This document shows, piece after piece, positions 52,283 to 61,401 of a stretch of DNA of 64,000 nucleotides. The DNA is from Bacillota bacterium (GTDB lineage Bacteria; Bacillota; Clostridia; Lachnospirales; Lachnospiraceae). Both the position numbers and the translations under genes were made by a program. The stretch covers positions 124,001 to 188,000 of the forward strand of contig JAEYGZ010000039.1 in the NCBI GenBank assembly GCA_023409535.1. The letters run 5' to 3'. Below the pieces are notes generated by a model. That model saw only the letters and a list, made by a program, of their open reading frames with translations, had not been told where the DNA came from and made no database searches. Numbering within the stretch: the first letter of the stretch is position 1; each line of letters begins with the position of its first letter.

Positions 52283-52366
52283 TTTTAATTTAATGGATGG
52301 CTCGTTTTATCAAAGGGGGTTGGTTTGATGAAACGAGCTTTTCCACTATTTGTACTTGCAGAATGC

Positions 52367-52395
52367 ATGAAAAAAGGTAGAAAATATACTATAAT
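52367..52395 (+). promoter_or_regulatory. Possible internal promoter before yesN
   Basis: ATGAAA (52367-52372), a 17-bp spacer and TATAAT (52390-52395). It would provide basal expression of the regulators independent of the locus promoter. Confidence 0.5.
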
Positions 52396-52432
52396 AAGAG
52401 GTAGAGTCAAAACAATTTGGAGGGTTGTTCCT

Positions 52433-54049
52433 ATGTTGAAAATGCTGGTAGTTGAAGATGAGTGGATTGAACGAGAAGGTCTTCGAGACCTCGTTGATTG
52501 GTCAAGTCTTGGTATAGAAGTGATCGGTTTTGCAGAGTCAGCAGAAAAAGCACTGGAAAATTATTATCATGTACCTTTTGACATCTTATTTACTGACATT
52601 ATGTTGGTGCGTATGAACGGTCTGGAGCTTGTTGAAAAAATGCTGGAAAGCAAACCGGAGCTCATTATCATCATTACCAGTGGTTACAGTGATTTCGAAT
52701 TTGCAAAACAAGCGGTGAAATTAAGAGCCTGGTCCTATTTAACAAAACCAATCAACATTGATGAGCTTGAAAAAGTTGTGCGTGAAATTGTAATAACATG
52801 TGAACGGGATGCGGCAGAAAACACCCAAAGGCAACGACTGAAGAAACTTGTTCACAGAAATATGCCGCTCATTAAAGATGGTTTTTTTAAAAGGCTGGTG
52901 GGTGGAGCGCTTACTTCCGCAGAAGCACGGGAAGAGATGGAGCATTTTGAACTTCAAGAGCTGCCCGATCATATGTATACCATAATGGTCTTTGAAATCG
53001 ATGATTTTACGACACTGATTAAGAATAAGGATTGGAATGAGATTCAAATGTTGGTTATGGGAGTATTGGAAGAAGTGGAGGCGGCCAACTTGAAGGATCT
53101 CATTTATACCTTTTATTTAGGGAATGGGCGTTTCTGCTGTGTGATCAGTCTTGCGTCCGTTTCAGAAAATGTTTTTTCTGCCATGACCTTTGGATATGCT
53201 GAAGCTGTTAAGAATAGACTGGGGGAGCATAGTGGGTTGGATACCACAATAGGGCTGGGCAACAGCGTTTCAGATATTATCAAATTAAATATTTCGTTTA
53301 CCCAAGCGGAAGAAGCTTTAAAATATAGCTTTTATACAGGGTTCAATGAAATTATTAGATACAGAGATATCATGGCGGAGAAGACACATGAAATCCCCAT
53401 TGATCTCAATGCCCTGGAGCAAGATATTCTCAATCACGTAAAGCTTTGCAATATAGAGGGCATGATTCGGAGTGTTGATGCTGTTTTTGACACGATCAGT
53501 AAAAATAGAATGGGTAATTCCTTTGCGAAGTCATTATGCATACGACTGATTTCTAAGGTATCTCTTTTTCTATACGAAATGAATGAGAGCTTAGCGGAGG
53601 TTTTTGGTGATGAGGATATGATCTGGTCGAAGCTGATCAGGTTCAATACCATTGTTGACATTAGACAGTGGATTAAAAATATTTTGGCGGGTGTCATTGA
53701 ACATCAGGGCAAAAAGAAGAACAATCAGAATAAAAAAATTGTTGAAAGTATCATTGATTATATTAACAATAATTTGTCCAGCAGCAGTATTACCATTAAT
53801 GAAATCGCCAATCAAATATTTTTTTCACCCAATTATATCAGCATCATTTTTAAAAAAGAAACAGGTAATGTTCTGAGCGATTACATCATTCATATGAAAA
53901 TGGAGAAAGCTAAAAAGATGTTACAAGACCCCCAATACAAGGTGTATCAAGCAGCCAACGCGGTGGGTTATACCAGTGTCTCCTATTTTTGTACCTTATT
54001 TAAAAAAACATACGGGGTGAGTCCAAATGAGTATAAAGGAATGGTTTAA
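52433..54049 (+). CDS. AraC-type response regulator (YesN family)
   Basis: A 538-residue response regulator. Residues 1-120 are a receiver domain with the phosphoacceptor Asp in ILFTDIMLVRMNGLEL, Ser in IITSGYSD and Lys in YLTKPI. The middle 300 residues are a helical and GGDEF-like region typical of YesN. The last 100 residues carry two AraC-type helix-turn-helix motifs (ITINEIANQIFFSPNYIS and VYQAANAVGYTSVSYF). It is the partner of the YesM kinase encoded next, whose start overlaps its end by 23 nt. The start at ATG 52433 has GGAGGG eight bases upstream; the longer frame from 52325 spans the promoter. It is the likely activator of the promoters before 42173 and 56039. Confidence 0.93.
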   Translation: MLKMLVVEDEWIEREGLRDLVDWSSLGIEVIGFAESAEKALENYYHVPFDILFTDIMLVRMNGLELVEKMLESKPELIIIITSGYSDFEFAKQAVKLRAWSYLTKPINIDELEKVVREIVITCERDAAENTQRQRLKKLVHRNMPLIKDGFFKRLVGGALTSAEAREEMEHFELQELPDHMYTIMVFEIDDFTTLIKNKDWNEIQMLVMGVLEEVEAANLKDLIYTFYLGNGRFCCVISLASVSENVFSAMTFGYAEAVKNRLGEHSGLDTTIGLGNSVSDIIKLNISFTQAEEALKYSFYTGFNEIIRYRDIMAEKTHEIPIDLNALEQDILNHVKLCNIEGMIRSVDAVFDTISKNRMGNSFAKSLCIRLISKVSLFLYEMNESLAEVFGDEDMIWSKLIRFNTIVDIRQWIKNILAGVIEHQGKKKNNQNKKIVESIIDYINNNLSSSSITINEIANQIFFSPNYISIIFKKETGNVLSDYIIHMKMEKAKKMLQDPQYKVYQAANAVGYTSVSYFCTLFKKTYGVSPNEYKGMV

Positions 54050-55856
54050 AAATTTAAAGAACCTCAGTATCGTCAAAAAGCAAGTTCTTTCCTATGTCTT
54101 GCCCATTCTTTTTGCAGTCATTTTGTTGGGGGGCTATTCTTTTATCAAAACCAAAAGCTTCACGCAACAGCAAGCAGAGGATCATATGGACAGTGTCATC
54201 GCTCAAGTTAAATCCAATCTGGACTATAAAATCAGACAGTACAATCGTTCCTTAGAAATGCTCTATTTGAACAATAAGTTTCAAGATATTTTATTCAAAG
54301 AATACTATACGAATATTGAGAGCGGAAGAGAAACCCAGCGGCTTTTGACTTACTTAGCGCCGCTCAAAGCAACGTTTAAGGAAATAGAAGCTGTGAACAT
54401 CTACACAGAAAATTCAACCATTCTTCCGGTTAAAAATTATATAGGAGGGATAGAAGGCGTAACGGATGAGGATTGGTATAAAATAATGGAGCATCAATAT
54501 GATCAGACAAAATGGATGATCACGAACCAGACAGTGTTTATCAACGGACAAGAAACCTTGACCGAAAAACTTTCAATGATTAGAAAACTAAGGGCGTACT
54601 CAATCTCTTCCTTTGATGCTAATTTTTTGGGCTTTATTAAAATAGATTTCGACATACAGTCCTTTTTTCAGAATATTGATCAATTAGGCGGGGGGTGGAA
54701 TGAATGGATTAACATCCTGGATGATCAGGGGAACCTCTTATATATGGGTATGCCAAAAGAGAATACCGGTCTGCTTGAAAAGCTTTCAGAAAAAATAAAA
54801 AGTGAGTCGACGAATAACCTTTTAACGTATGATGGGAAGAGCTATTTGGTCAAGTTCACAACAACGGAAGCGAACGGTTGGCAGATTTGTTATGTCATAT
54901 CAATGGAAACGTATGCGGGTAAATTCTCTCATTTATATATGGAGCTGGGTATTATTCTTCTTATTTTCTTTGTGCTCAGTTTGATGTTGTCCATCTATTT
55001 GGCAAATAAACTGACCAATCGAATTAGAAATCTGGAAGCAGCAGTTGCACAAGTGAAAAAAGGTGACTTAAGTATTGTACTTGAAGTAGAGAATGAGGAC
55101 GAAGTGGGCAGGCTTACAGTGGGCTTTAACAGCATGGTAAAGGAAATTGATTTTTTGATACATCAGGTCTATCAATTTAAAATTAAAGAAAAGGAATATG
55201 ATTTACAAGCACTGCAAGCTCAATTAAACCCTCACTTTTTGTACAATACGCTTTCAGCCATTAGTTGGATGGGGCGTCGTCATAAAATTAAAGAAATACC
55301 TGAGATTTCAGAAGCTTTAGCGCGTTTTTACCGGTTGACTTTAAACAAAGGACATAACATCATCAGCATCGCTGAAGAAATTGATCAAGCCAAAGCCTAT
55401 CTTGAAATTAAAAAAATAAGGTATAGAGAACGCTTGAGTTATCATTTTGATATAGACACACGTGTGAATGATTTAAAGACCATTAAGCTGATTTTACAGC
55501 CTTTTATTGAAAATGCCATCATTCATGGTATGTACAACGAAGATAGAATATTGACTATTGTTGTAAAAGCTATTTACAACGAAGCGTTTGTTGAAATCAG
55601 CATCATCGATGATGGCATGGGTATGCAAAAAGATGACTTGAAAGCATTAATTCAAGAAGAGGGTAAAGAAAGAAAGGGTTATGGGATCACAAATGTGGAC
55701 AAACGCATCAAAATGTATTTTGGAGAAAGTTGTGGGGTTAGCATCTTTAGTCAATTTGGAATAGGAACCTCCGTGACCATTAAAATTCCGTGCATTCTGA
55801 GTGAAGGGGATATTACGAATTATCAGAATAATCCGAATGAATCGGGTAAGCTATAA
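54027..55856 (+). CDS. Sensor histidine kinase (YesM family)
   Basis: A 609-residue membrane kinase. Membrane helices at about residues 18-38 and 302-325 enclose a 260-residue extracellular sensor domain of the dCache type, followed by HAMP (LTNRIRNLEAAVAQVKKGD), a His_kinase domain with the phosphorylated His in LNPHFLYNTLSAISWM (about residue 403), and a GHKL ATPase domain with QPFIENAIIHGM and DDGMGM. It should sense the substrate or a released sugar outside the cell and phosphorylate the YesN protein. Translation is coupled to yesN through the 23-nt overlap. Confidence 0.94.
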   Translation: MSIKEWFKNLKNLSIVKKQVLSYVLPILFAVILLGGYSFIKTKSFTQQQAEDHMDSVIAQVKSNLDYKIRQYNRSLEMLYLNNKFQDILFKEYYTNIESGRETQRLLTYLAPLKATFKEIEAVNIYTENSTILPVKNYIGGIEGVTDEDWYKIMEHQYDQTKWMITNQTVFINGQETLTEKLSMIRKLRAYSISSFDANFLGFIKIDFDIQSFFQNIDQLGGGWNEWINILDDQGNLLYMGMPKENTGLLEKLSEKIKSESTNNLLTYDGKSYLVKFTTTEANGWQICYVISMETYAGKFSHLYMELGIILLIFFVLSLMLSIYLANKLTNRIRNLEAAVAQVKKGDLSIVLEVENEDEVGRLTVGFNSMVKEIDFLIHQVYQFKIKEKEYDLQALQAQLNPHFLYNTLSAISWMGRRHKIKEIPEISEALARFYRLTLNKGHNIISIAEEIDQAKAYLEIKKIRYRERLSYHFDIDTRVNDLKTIKLILQPFIENAIIHGMYNEDRILTIVVKAIYNEAFVEISIIDDGMGMQKDDLKALIQEEGKERKGYGITNVDKRIKMYFGESCGVSIFSQFGIGTSVTIKIPCILSEGDITNYQNNPNESGKL

Positions 55857-55871
55857 AACCATATTGAATAA

Positions 55872-55927
55872 GGGATATAAAAAGAGAAATCGTGATATAT
55901 ACTTCAAATCTTCCTGCGACGTATAAT
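55872..55927 (+). promoter_or_regulatory. Likely YesN-activated promoter of the sugar transporter
   Basis: GGGATATA at 55872-55879 and GTGATATA at 55892-55899 form a direct repeat with a 20-bp period. The second copy abuts the -35 position (55899-55904, ATACTT, poor) and TATAAT (55922-55927) is 17 bp further on. The arrangement mirrors the site at 42027-42084. Confidence 0.55.
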
Positions 55928-55981
55928 TAGATCATCGGTAAATGATATTCAAATACGTGGCCGCGTTGTTTGACTCTGGTA

Positions 55982-56014
55982 TTCTAAGAAGTGAATTTTT
56001 CTAAGAAGTGAATT
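55982..56014 (+). repeat. Perfect 16-bp tandem direct repeat in the transporter leader
   Basis: TTCTAAGAAGTGAATT occurs at 55982-55997 and 55999-56014, one base apart (17-bp period). It lies just upstream of the AGGAGG site of the binding-protein gene. It could be a slipped duplication or a regulatory element. Confidence 0.85.
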
Positions 56015-56038
56015 GTCACTATAATAGGAGGATATAAC

Positions 56039-57742
56039 ATGAAAAGAATTTTATCAATATTGCTTGTTTTAGCCCTTGCAACATCGATGTTTGCAGCTTG
56101 CGGTAAAAAAGAACCTGCTACCCCCGCGGAAGAAGTAACTGGTGTAGCTACTGTTGCACCTACAGATGCAGCTGCCGACGCTGAAGCAACTGAACCCGTG
56201 GATCTCGCTTTTGAAAAATATGAACCTGCTATTACGATTACTTATGCGCGTAATGGGTCTGCTGAACCCAAGTTTCCGGAGGGCGTTGATTATGAGAACA
56301 ACATTTGGATCGATGGTTATTTAAATGATTTAGGCATAGACGCAAAGATGGCATGGATAACACAAAGTAAAGAGGATTACATAACAAAACTAAATTTAGA
56401 TATCGCAAGTGGTGAAACCTCTGATATTATTAATTTCTTAAATAATGGTCAATTCCAACAATTGGTAGAAACCGGAGTGGCACAGGATTTAACAGAGGTT
56501 TACAACAAATATGCCAGTGATTTAACCAAGGAGGTGCTTAACAGAGATGGTGGTTTAGCGCTTTCGCAATTGACAGTTGACGGGAAATTAATGGCGCTGC
56601 CAAGTTATACTTCAGGTTTGGGAAATTTTGAATATCTTTATATGAGAGATGACTGGCGTGTTAATTTAGGAAAAGAAGTTCCCACGACAATGGAAGAAGT
56701 GATTGATCTTGCAAGAGCGTTTACGTTCGACGACCCGGATCAAAATGGTTCAGATGATACGTATGGTTTCTCCTTCAGTAACCAACCTTATGAAGGCTTC
56801 ATGGGACTCAAAGGTTTCTTCAACAGCTATGGTGCTTATCCGGAATCTTGGATTATGCAGGGCGGTAAATTGGTTTATGGTACCGTTCAACCAGCTATGA
56901 AAGATGCCTTGGCATCCTTAAGAACGCTTTACGAAGATGGCGTAATTGATCCTGACTTTGTTGTTAAAAATTCTATGGCTGCTTCTGCGGATGCTGTGGC
57001 AGGAAAATCAGGTATTAACTATGGAAAGGGTTGGGTAATTACTTGGCCATTGCCAGATACTTACGTTCAAAATCCAAAGTCCAACTGGATGCCTTTTTCA
57101 CTCAGATATGCTGAAAATGCAGCTTTAAAAGGCACCATGGCATCAGCACCCATACCGGAAGGTCATATGGTAAGTTCAACATGTAAGAATCCAGAAGCTT
57201 TAATAAAAATTTACAATTATTTTACTGAAAAAATATACGGCGAAACTTCAGATCCACTCAAATACCATATCAATGGTGAGTACAACATATTTATGTGGGC
57301 GATTGCATATGGAGGCACCGGTTCTGTCAATGCAGAACAGAACACCGTGGTAACCAAAGCCTTGGAAACCGGTGATACTTCGATTTTAGAAACAATAGAA
57401 CAAGAAACAACCTATAAAGAACTGAAGGAATACTTAGACGGCAATGTAGACTCGGCACATGTGACAAAAGCGAAGATGTTCTACGGTCCAAATTCAGAAT
57501 TTGGCATTGAAAACTATTATATGGACAACAAAGAGTATGTAAAAGATGAATTCTATGGAGCTGACACCCCGGAAATGTTGAATAGAATGTCCATTCTTAA
57601 AGATAGTGAAAAAGAAATGATTCTTAAAATCATCATTGGAGAAGAACCACTTGAGTATTTTGATACTTTCGTTCAAAGCTGGCATGAACTGGGTGGCGAA
57701 AAGATTACCCAGGAAGTCAATGAATGGTACACCTCTAAATAA
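56039..57742 (+). CDS. Sugar ABC transporter substrate-binding lipoprotein (LplA-like)
   Basis: A 567-residue lipoprotein. The signal peptide ends with the lipobox MFAAC, so Cys21 should be acylated and the protein anchored outside the membrane. A short Ala/Thr/Pro-rich linker leads to a family 1 solute-binding fold (WITQSKEDYITKLNLDIASGE, LPSYTSGLGNFEYLYMRDDW, DDPDQNGSDDTYGFSFSN). The length of more than 500 residues is typical of the LplA/YtcQ group that serves YesN/YesM-controlled oligosaccharide transporters. No ATPase gene is nearby, so, as usual for this class, a shared MsmX-type ATPase elsewhere in the genome probably powers the system. AGGAGG precedes the ATG. Confidence 0.92.
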   Translation: MKRILSILLVLALATSMFAACGKKEPATPAEEVTGVATVAPTDAAADAEATEPVDLAFEKYEPAITITYARNGSAEPKFPEGVDYENNIWIDGYLNDLGIDAKMAWITQSKEDYITKLNLDIASGETSDIINFLNNGQFQQLVETGVAQDLTEVYNKYASDLTKEVLNRDGGLALSQLTVDGKLMALPSYTSGLGNFEYLYMRDDWRVNLGKEVPTTMEEVIDLARAFTFDDPDQNGSDDTYGFSFSNQPYEGFMGLKGFFNSYGAYPESWIMQGGKLVYGTVQPAMKDALASLRTLYEDGVIDPDFVVKNSMAASADAVAGKSGINYGKGWVITWPLPDTYVQNPKSNWMPFSLRYAENAALKGTMASAPIPEGHMVSSTCKNPEALIKIYNYFTEKIYGETSDPLKYHINGEYNIFMWAIAYGGTGSVNAEQNTVVTKALETGDTSILETIEQETTYKELKEYLDGNVDSAHVTKAKMFYGPNSEFGIENYYMDNKEYVKDEFYGADTPEMLNRMSILKDSEKEMILKIIIGEEPLEYFDTFVQSWHELGGEKITQEVNEWYTSK

Positions 57743-57765
57743 TTAAAGAACACATAGTTAAGTCC

Positions 57766-57829
57766 ACAGCCTTCGCATTTTTCTTTCTCTTATGCTTTGA
57801 ATAAAGATAAGAATCGTTGTGAGGGCTGT
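57766..57829 (+). other. Intercistronic hairpin after the binding-protein gene
   Basis: ACAGCCTTCGCA (57766-57777) pairs with TGTGAGGGCTGT (57818-57829) over 12 bp with two G-U pairs, and an inner stem CTTTGAATAAAG lies in the loop. No U-run follows closely. Hairpins here commonly stabilise the upstream message so that the binding protein is made in excess. Confidence 0.6.
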
Positions 57830-57863
57830 TACTTTTCTATCCTTGAAAGTGAGGCACAGAGAT

Positions 57864-58781
57864 ATGGTTAATAAAAAAAATAAAAGATTTAGTCGTGTAC
57901 AATGGAGTCTCTATTTAATGATTCTTCCAAGCTTGGTGCTGCTCATCATCTATAGTTATGGACCTTTGGCAGGTCTTGGCATCGCTTTTCAAAAGTACCA
58001 GATGGGAAAAGGTCTATTTGATTCTAAATGGATTGGTTTCGGAAATTTTGACTATTTGTTCAAACTCCCAGGTTTTTGGAGAGTCATTTATAACACCGTT
58101 TTTATATCCGTCATAAAAATAATACTCAACATTTCTTTTCCGATGCTGATTGCAATTTTACTCAATGAAATGCGTGGTGTTAAAGCTAAGAGATTGATTC
58201 AGACCACCATCTACTTACCCTATTTTCTGTCTTGGGTCATCGTCGCAGGTATTATGATTGACATCCTAAACCCATCTACAGGTATAGTTAATGTCATCAT
58301 CACAAGCTTAGGCTTTGAACCGGTGAAATTCTTAGGAGATAAAAATGTATTTCCATGGGTCCTTATTTTCACAGATATCTGGAAACAATTTGGCTTTGGT
58401 ACCATCATTTATCTGGCGACATTAACTGCTATTAATCCGAATTTATACGAAGCAGCTGCAATAGACGGTGCAAACAGATTCAAAAAGATCATCTATATCA
58501 CATTACCTGGATTAGTACCCGTTTTAATCCTGGTAACAACCCTCAGTCTGGGCAATATTTTAAATGCTGGATTTGATCAGGTATACAATATGTATTCACC
58601 GATTGTCTATAGTACCGGCGATATCATAGACACAATGGCTTATAGAATTGCTTTTGAGGGCAGTGTGCCGCAATTTGATTTAGCGACGGCCATAGGCCTA
58701 TTAAAATCGGTTGTATCCTTTTTCTTTGTATCAACTTCATACTTTTTAGCGTATAAAATTGCAAAGTATAGAATTTTTTAG
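57864..58781 (+). CDS. Sugar ABC transporter permease (LplB-like)
   Basis: A 305-residue permease of the MalF/LplB type with six transmembrane helices and the EAA loop NLYEAAAIDGANRFKKIIYITLP, which contacts the ATPase. Residues 1-15 are basic (MVNKKNKRFSRVQW) and cytoplasmic. It pairs with the following LplC-like permease to form the membrane channel. The start at ATG 57864 has GAGG nine bases upstream; the frame from 57819 starts within the hairpin. Confidence 0.93.
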   Translation: MVNKKNKRFSRVQWSLYLMILPSLVLLIIYSYGPLAGLGIAFQKYQMGKGLFDSKWIGFGNFDYLFKLPGFWRVIYNTVFISVIKIILNISFPMLIAILLNEMRGVKAKRLIQTTIYLPYFLSWVIVAGIMIDILNPSTGIVNVIITSLGFEPVKFLGDKNVFPWVLIFTDIWKQFGFGTIIYLATLTAINPNLYEAAAIDGANRFKKIIYITLPGLVPVLILVTTLSLGNILNAGFDQVYNMYSPIVYSTGDIIDTMAYRIAFEGSVPQFDLATAIGLLKSVVSFFFVSTSYFLAYKIAKYRIF

Positions 58782-58792
58782 GTGGTGACTTC

Positions 58793-59671
58793 ATGAAATA
58801 TAATAAAAAAGATTTGCCGTTTCAAATTTTGAATACCGCATTTTTAGGTATTTTAGCTTTGACTTGTATTTTGCCGTTCCTTCAGGTTTTAGCGGTTTCA
58901 CTAAGTGAAGCGAGTGCTGTCTCGGCTGGGAAGGTTAATTTAATACCTGTAGGCTTCAATTTTGAAGCTTATAAGGTTTCCTTTTCAAAACCCAATTTCA
59001 TCAGTTCGATGAACAACTCTTTTATGAGATTGTTTTTGGGGGTTTCTATCAATACACTGCTCACCATATTAACCGCGTATCCTTTGTCTAAAACAAAGCG
59101 GGAGTTTCCAGGCAGAACACTTATTTCCTGGATCTTCGTTACGACGATGCTCATCAGTGGCGGATTAGTACCCCTTTACATCATTGTTAATCAAACAGGT
59201 ATTGATAACTCCATATGGGCGTTAATCTTACCCTATGCAACACCTGTTTTTAACGTCACAATCTTACTGAACTTTTTTAGAGGTATTCCGAAGGAGATTG
59301 AGGAATCTGCTGTTGTGGATGGCGCCGGGTCCTGGCGAATTTTGTGGGTGATGTACGTGCCTCTTTCAAAAGCTTGTTTGGCTACTTTGGTTATTTTTCA
59401 AGCAGTCTTTCATTGGAACGAGTGGTTTTGGGGACTGATCTTCATTGATAAAACAAAATTTTACCCACTGGCAACTTATATGAGAAATGTCATCGCCAAT
59501 CCTAACTTTGAAACGATGAACATTAATGAAATTACAGCGCTTCTCAGCGTATCCAACAGAAGCTTCAGCGCAGCACAAATTATTATCGGTTCGCTGCCCA
59601 TCCTCATTATTTATCCGTTATTACAAAAATACTTTGTTCTGGGATTGACGGTAGGTGCAGTCAAAGAGTAG
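58793..59671 (+). CDS. Sugar ABC transporter permease (LplC/YtcP-like)
   Basis: A 292-residue permease of the MalG/LplC type with six transmembrane helices and the EAA loop EIEESAVVDGAGSWRILWVMYVP. It lies 11 nt after its partner and has AGGTGGTG upstream. The C-terminus (QKYFVLGLTVGAVKE) is characteristic of the YtcP group. A small hairpin with a T-tract follows at 59712. Confidence 0.94.
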   Translation: MKYNKKDLPFQILNTAFLGILALTCILPFLQVLAVSLSEASAVSAGKVNLIPVGFNFEAYKVSFSKPNFISSMNNSFMRLFLGVSINTLLTILTAYPLSKTKREFPGRTLISWIFVTTMLISGGLVPLYIIVNQTGIDNSIWALILPYATPVFNVTILLNFFRGIPKEIEESAVVDGAGSWRILWVMYVPLSKACLATLVIFQAVFHWNEWFWGLIFIDKTKFYPLATYMRNVIANPNFETMNINEITALLSVSNRSFSAAQIIIGSLPILIIYPLLQKYFVLGLTVGAVKE

Positions 59672-59711
59672 GAACCGGTTATCCAGAAAATGTAATAATA
59701 AAATATACAAT

Positions 59712-59744
59712 GGGTGTAAAGTCAGCTTTACACTCGTTTTATAT
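59712..59744 (+). terminator. Weak terminator or attenuator between transporter and enzyme genes
   Basis: GGGTGTAAAG (59712-59721) and CTTTACACTC (59726-59735) form a 10-bp stem with a 4-nt loop, followed by GTTTTATAT. The short U-tract suggests partial termination. Confidence 0.65.
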
Positions 59745-59767
59745 AAAAGCGGAAAGGACAGGTCAAA

Positions 59768-61366
59768 ATGGCCGTAAAGGATAGGAATAAAAATCCTGAA
59801 TTAATTCTGGTACAGACGGATAAAGACTGGCACCGGCTGACATCGGACGGACTGGATGGTTTTAATTATAATGATATTACAGTAAAGCTTGAAGCAGGCT
59901 TAAGGGGGATGAAAGCCAGTGTTCAGTCAGAAGTGACTGAACTTAAGAGAATAGTATTAAAATGGAGAACAGACCTGCCGGAGAATGCAAGATTTTATGG
60001 AGACCACTGGGAAAGAAGCTATGGTGATCTTGAGTGGAGAGGTTTTGCTTCGGAAAGAACGATGCCGTGGTATTTTATGGTTGCTTTTTCAGACCAAATA
60101 ATTGGTTATGGCGTTAAAACATCACCAAACGCCATGTGCAGCTGGACGGTTAATAGTCAGTGGGTCACATTATGCCTTGATGTGAGATGCGGCGGAATAG
60201 GTGTTAAACTTGGCGGAAGAAATCTGGAAATGGCAGAGATAGTATGCCTCGAGTATAAAAGAATAAGTGAATTTACCGCGATGCAGCAATTTTGCAAGGC
60301 AATGTGTGATTCACCAAGACTTCCTGAAACACCCATCTATGGTGGGAATAATTGGTATTATGCATATGGAGAAAGTTCTCATAAAGAAATCATAAAAGAT
60401 GCAAGACTCATAGCTTCACTTTCCTGTTCCGGCACAAACAGACCATTTATGATTATTGATGACGGTTGGCAGCTATGCCATCACAAGGGCTTTAACGGAG
60501 GACCTTGGGCATGGGGGAATTCTAAATTTGAGAATATGCAAAGACTTGCAGAGGAGATGCAGAGGATTGGTACAAGGCCGGGAATATGGTTTCGGCCATT
60601 ATTAACGGTTGAGAAGATAAAAAAGGAATTTACTTTGCCAAAGGAAAGGTTCAAAAATAGCGAAAATGGCGTCTTTATGGACCCAAGCTTACCGGAGGTA
60701 CTTGAGATCATTAAAAGAGATACCAGGAGATTGGTGGATTGGGGATATGAACTCATAAAGCATGATTTTACCACTTATGATCTATTTGGGAGATGGGGCT
60801 TTGAAATGGGAATGGATATTACCAATGAAGGCTGGCATTTTTCAGATACCTCCAGGACAAGTGCGGAAATAATAAACTCACTTTATATTGCCATAAAGGA
60901 AGCGGCGGGGAATGCTGTAGTTATCGGGTGTAACACCTTGTCCCACTTAGCAGCGGGTCATTTTCAGATTCAGAGGACCGGAGACGATACGAGCGGCCTT
61001 CAATGGGAAAGAACCAGGAAAATGGGCATTAACACCCTTGCATTCAGGATGCCTCAGCATAACAACTTCTATGCCGTTGATGCCGATTGTGTAGGGATTA
61101 CGGCTAAGATACCTTGGGCGCTTAATTCACAGTGGTTAGAATTACTTTCCAAAAGTGGAACCCCGCTTTTTGTTTCAATTAGTCCGAAACATGCAAATGC
61201 GGAACATAAAAAAGCGCTTGAGAAAGCATTTCATTATGCCTCACAGAGCAGAGAAGTGGCTGTTCCTGTTGACTGGCTAGGTAATAATTGCCCGGGAAAA
61301 TGGATGATAGATGGAGAACTGGTTAGATTTGACTGGCATCCACTGGAGCCTGAACAATGTAAATAG
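59768..61366 (+). CDS. Clan GH-D glycosidase, GH36-like (alpha-galactosidase type)
   Basis: A 532-residue protein with an N-terminal beta-domain and a TIM barrel that carries clan GH-D signatures: FMIIDDGWQ near residue 226, a LIKHDFTTYD strand whose Asp (near 333) is the likely nucleophile, and QRTGDDTSGLQWER near 402-415 with the likely acid/base Asp. The family contains alpha-galactosidases and related enzymes; the specificity is not certain, since this short form lacks the C-terminal domain of classical GH36. No signal peptide. GGAAAGGA precedes the ATG. It lies after the transporter and before GH88 in the same orientation. Confidence 0.75.
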   Translation: MAVKDRNKNPELILVQTDKDWHRLTSDGLDGFNYNDITVKLEAGLRGMKASVQSEVTELKRIVLKWRTDLPENARFYGDHWERSYGDLEWRGFASERTMPWYFMVAFSDQIIGYGVKTSPNAMCSWTVNSQWVTLCLDVRCGGIGVKLGGRNLEMAEIVCLEYKRISEFTAMQQFCKAMCDSPRLPETPIYGGNNWYYAYGESSHKEIIKDARLIASLSCSGTNRPFMIIDDGWQLCHHKGFNGGPWAWGNSKFENMQRLAEEMQRIGTRPGIWFRPLLTVEKIKKEFTLPKERFKNSENGVFMDPSLPEVLEIIKRDTRRLVDWGYELIKHDFTTYDLFGRWGFEMGMDITNEGWHFSDTSRTSAEIINSLYIAIKEAAGNAVVIGCNTLSHLAAGHFQIQRTGDDTSGLQWERTRKMGINTLAFRMPQHNNFYAVDADCVGITAKIPWALNSQWLELLSKSGTPLFVSISPKHANAEHKKALEKAFHYASQSREVAVPVDWLGNNCPGKWMIDGELVRFDWHPLEPEQCK

Positions 61367-61401
61367 AGAGTATTCGAGTAGAGCATGCAAAAGGAGAAAT
61401 G

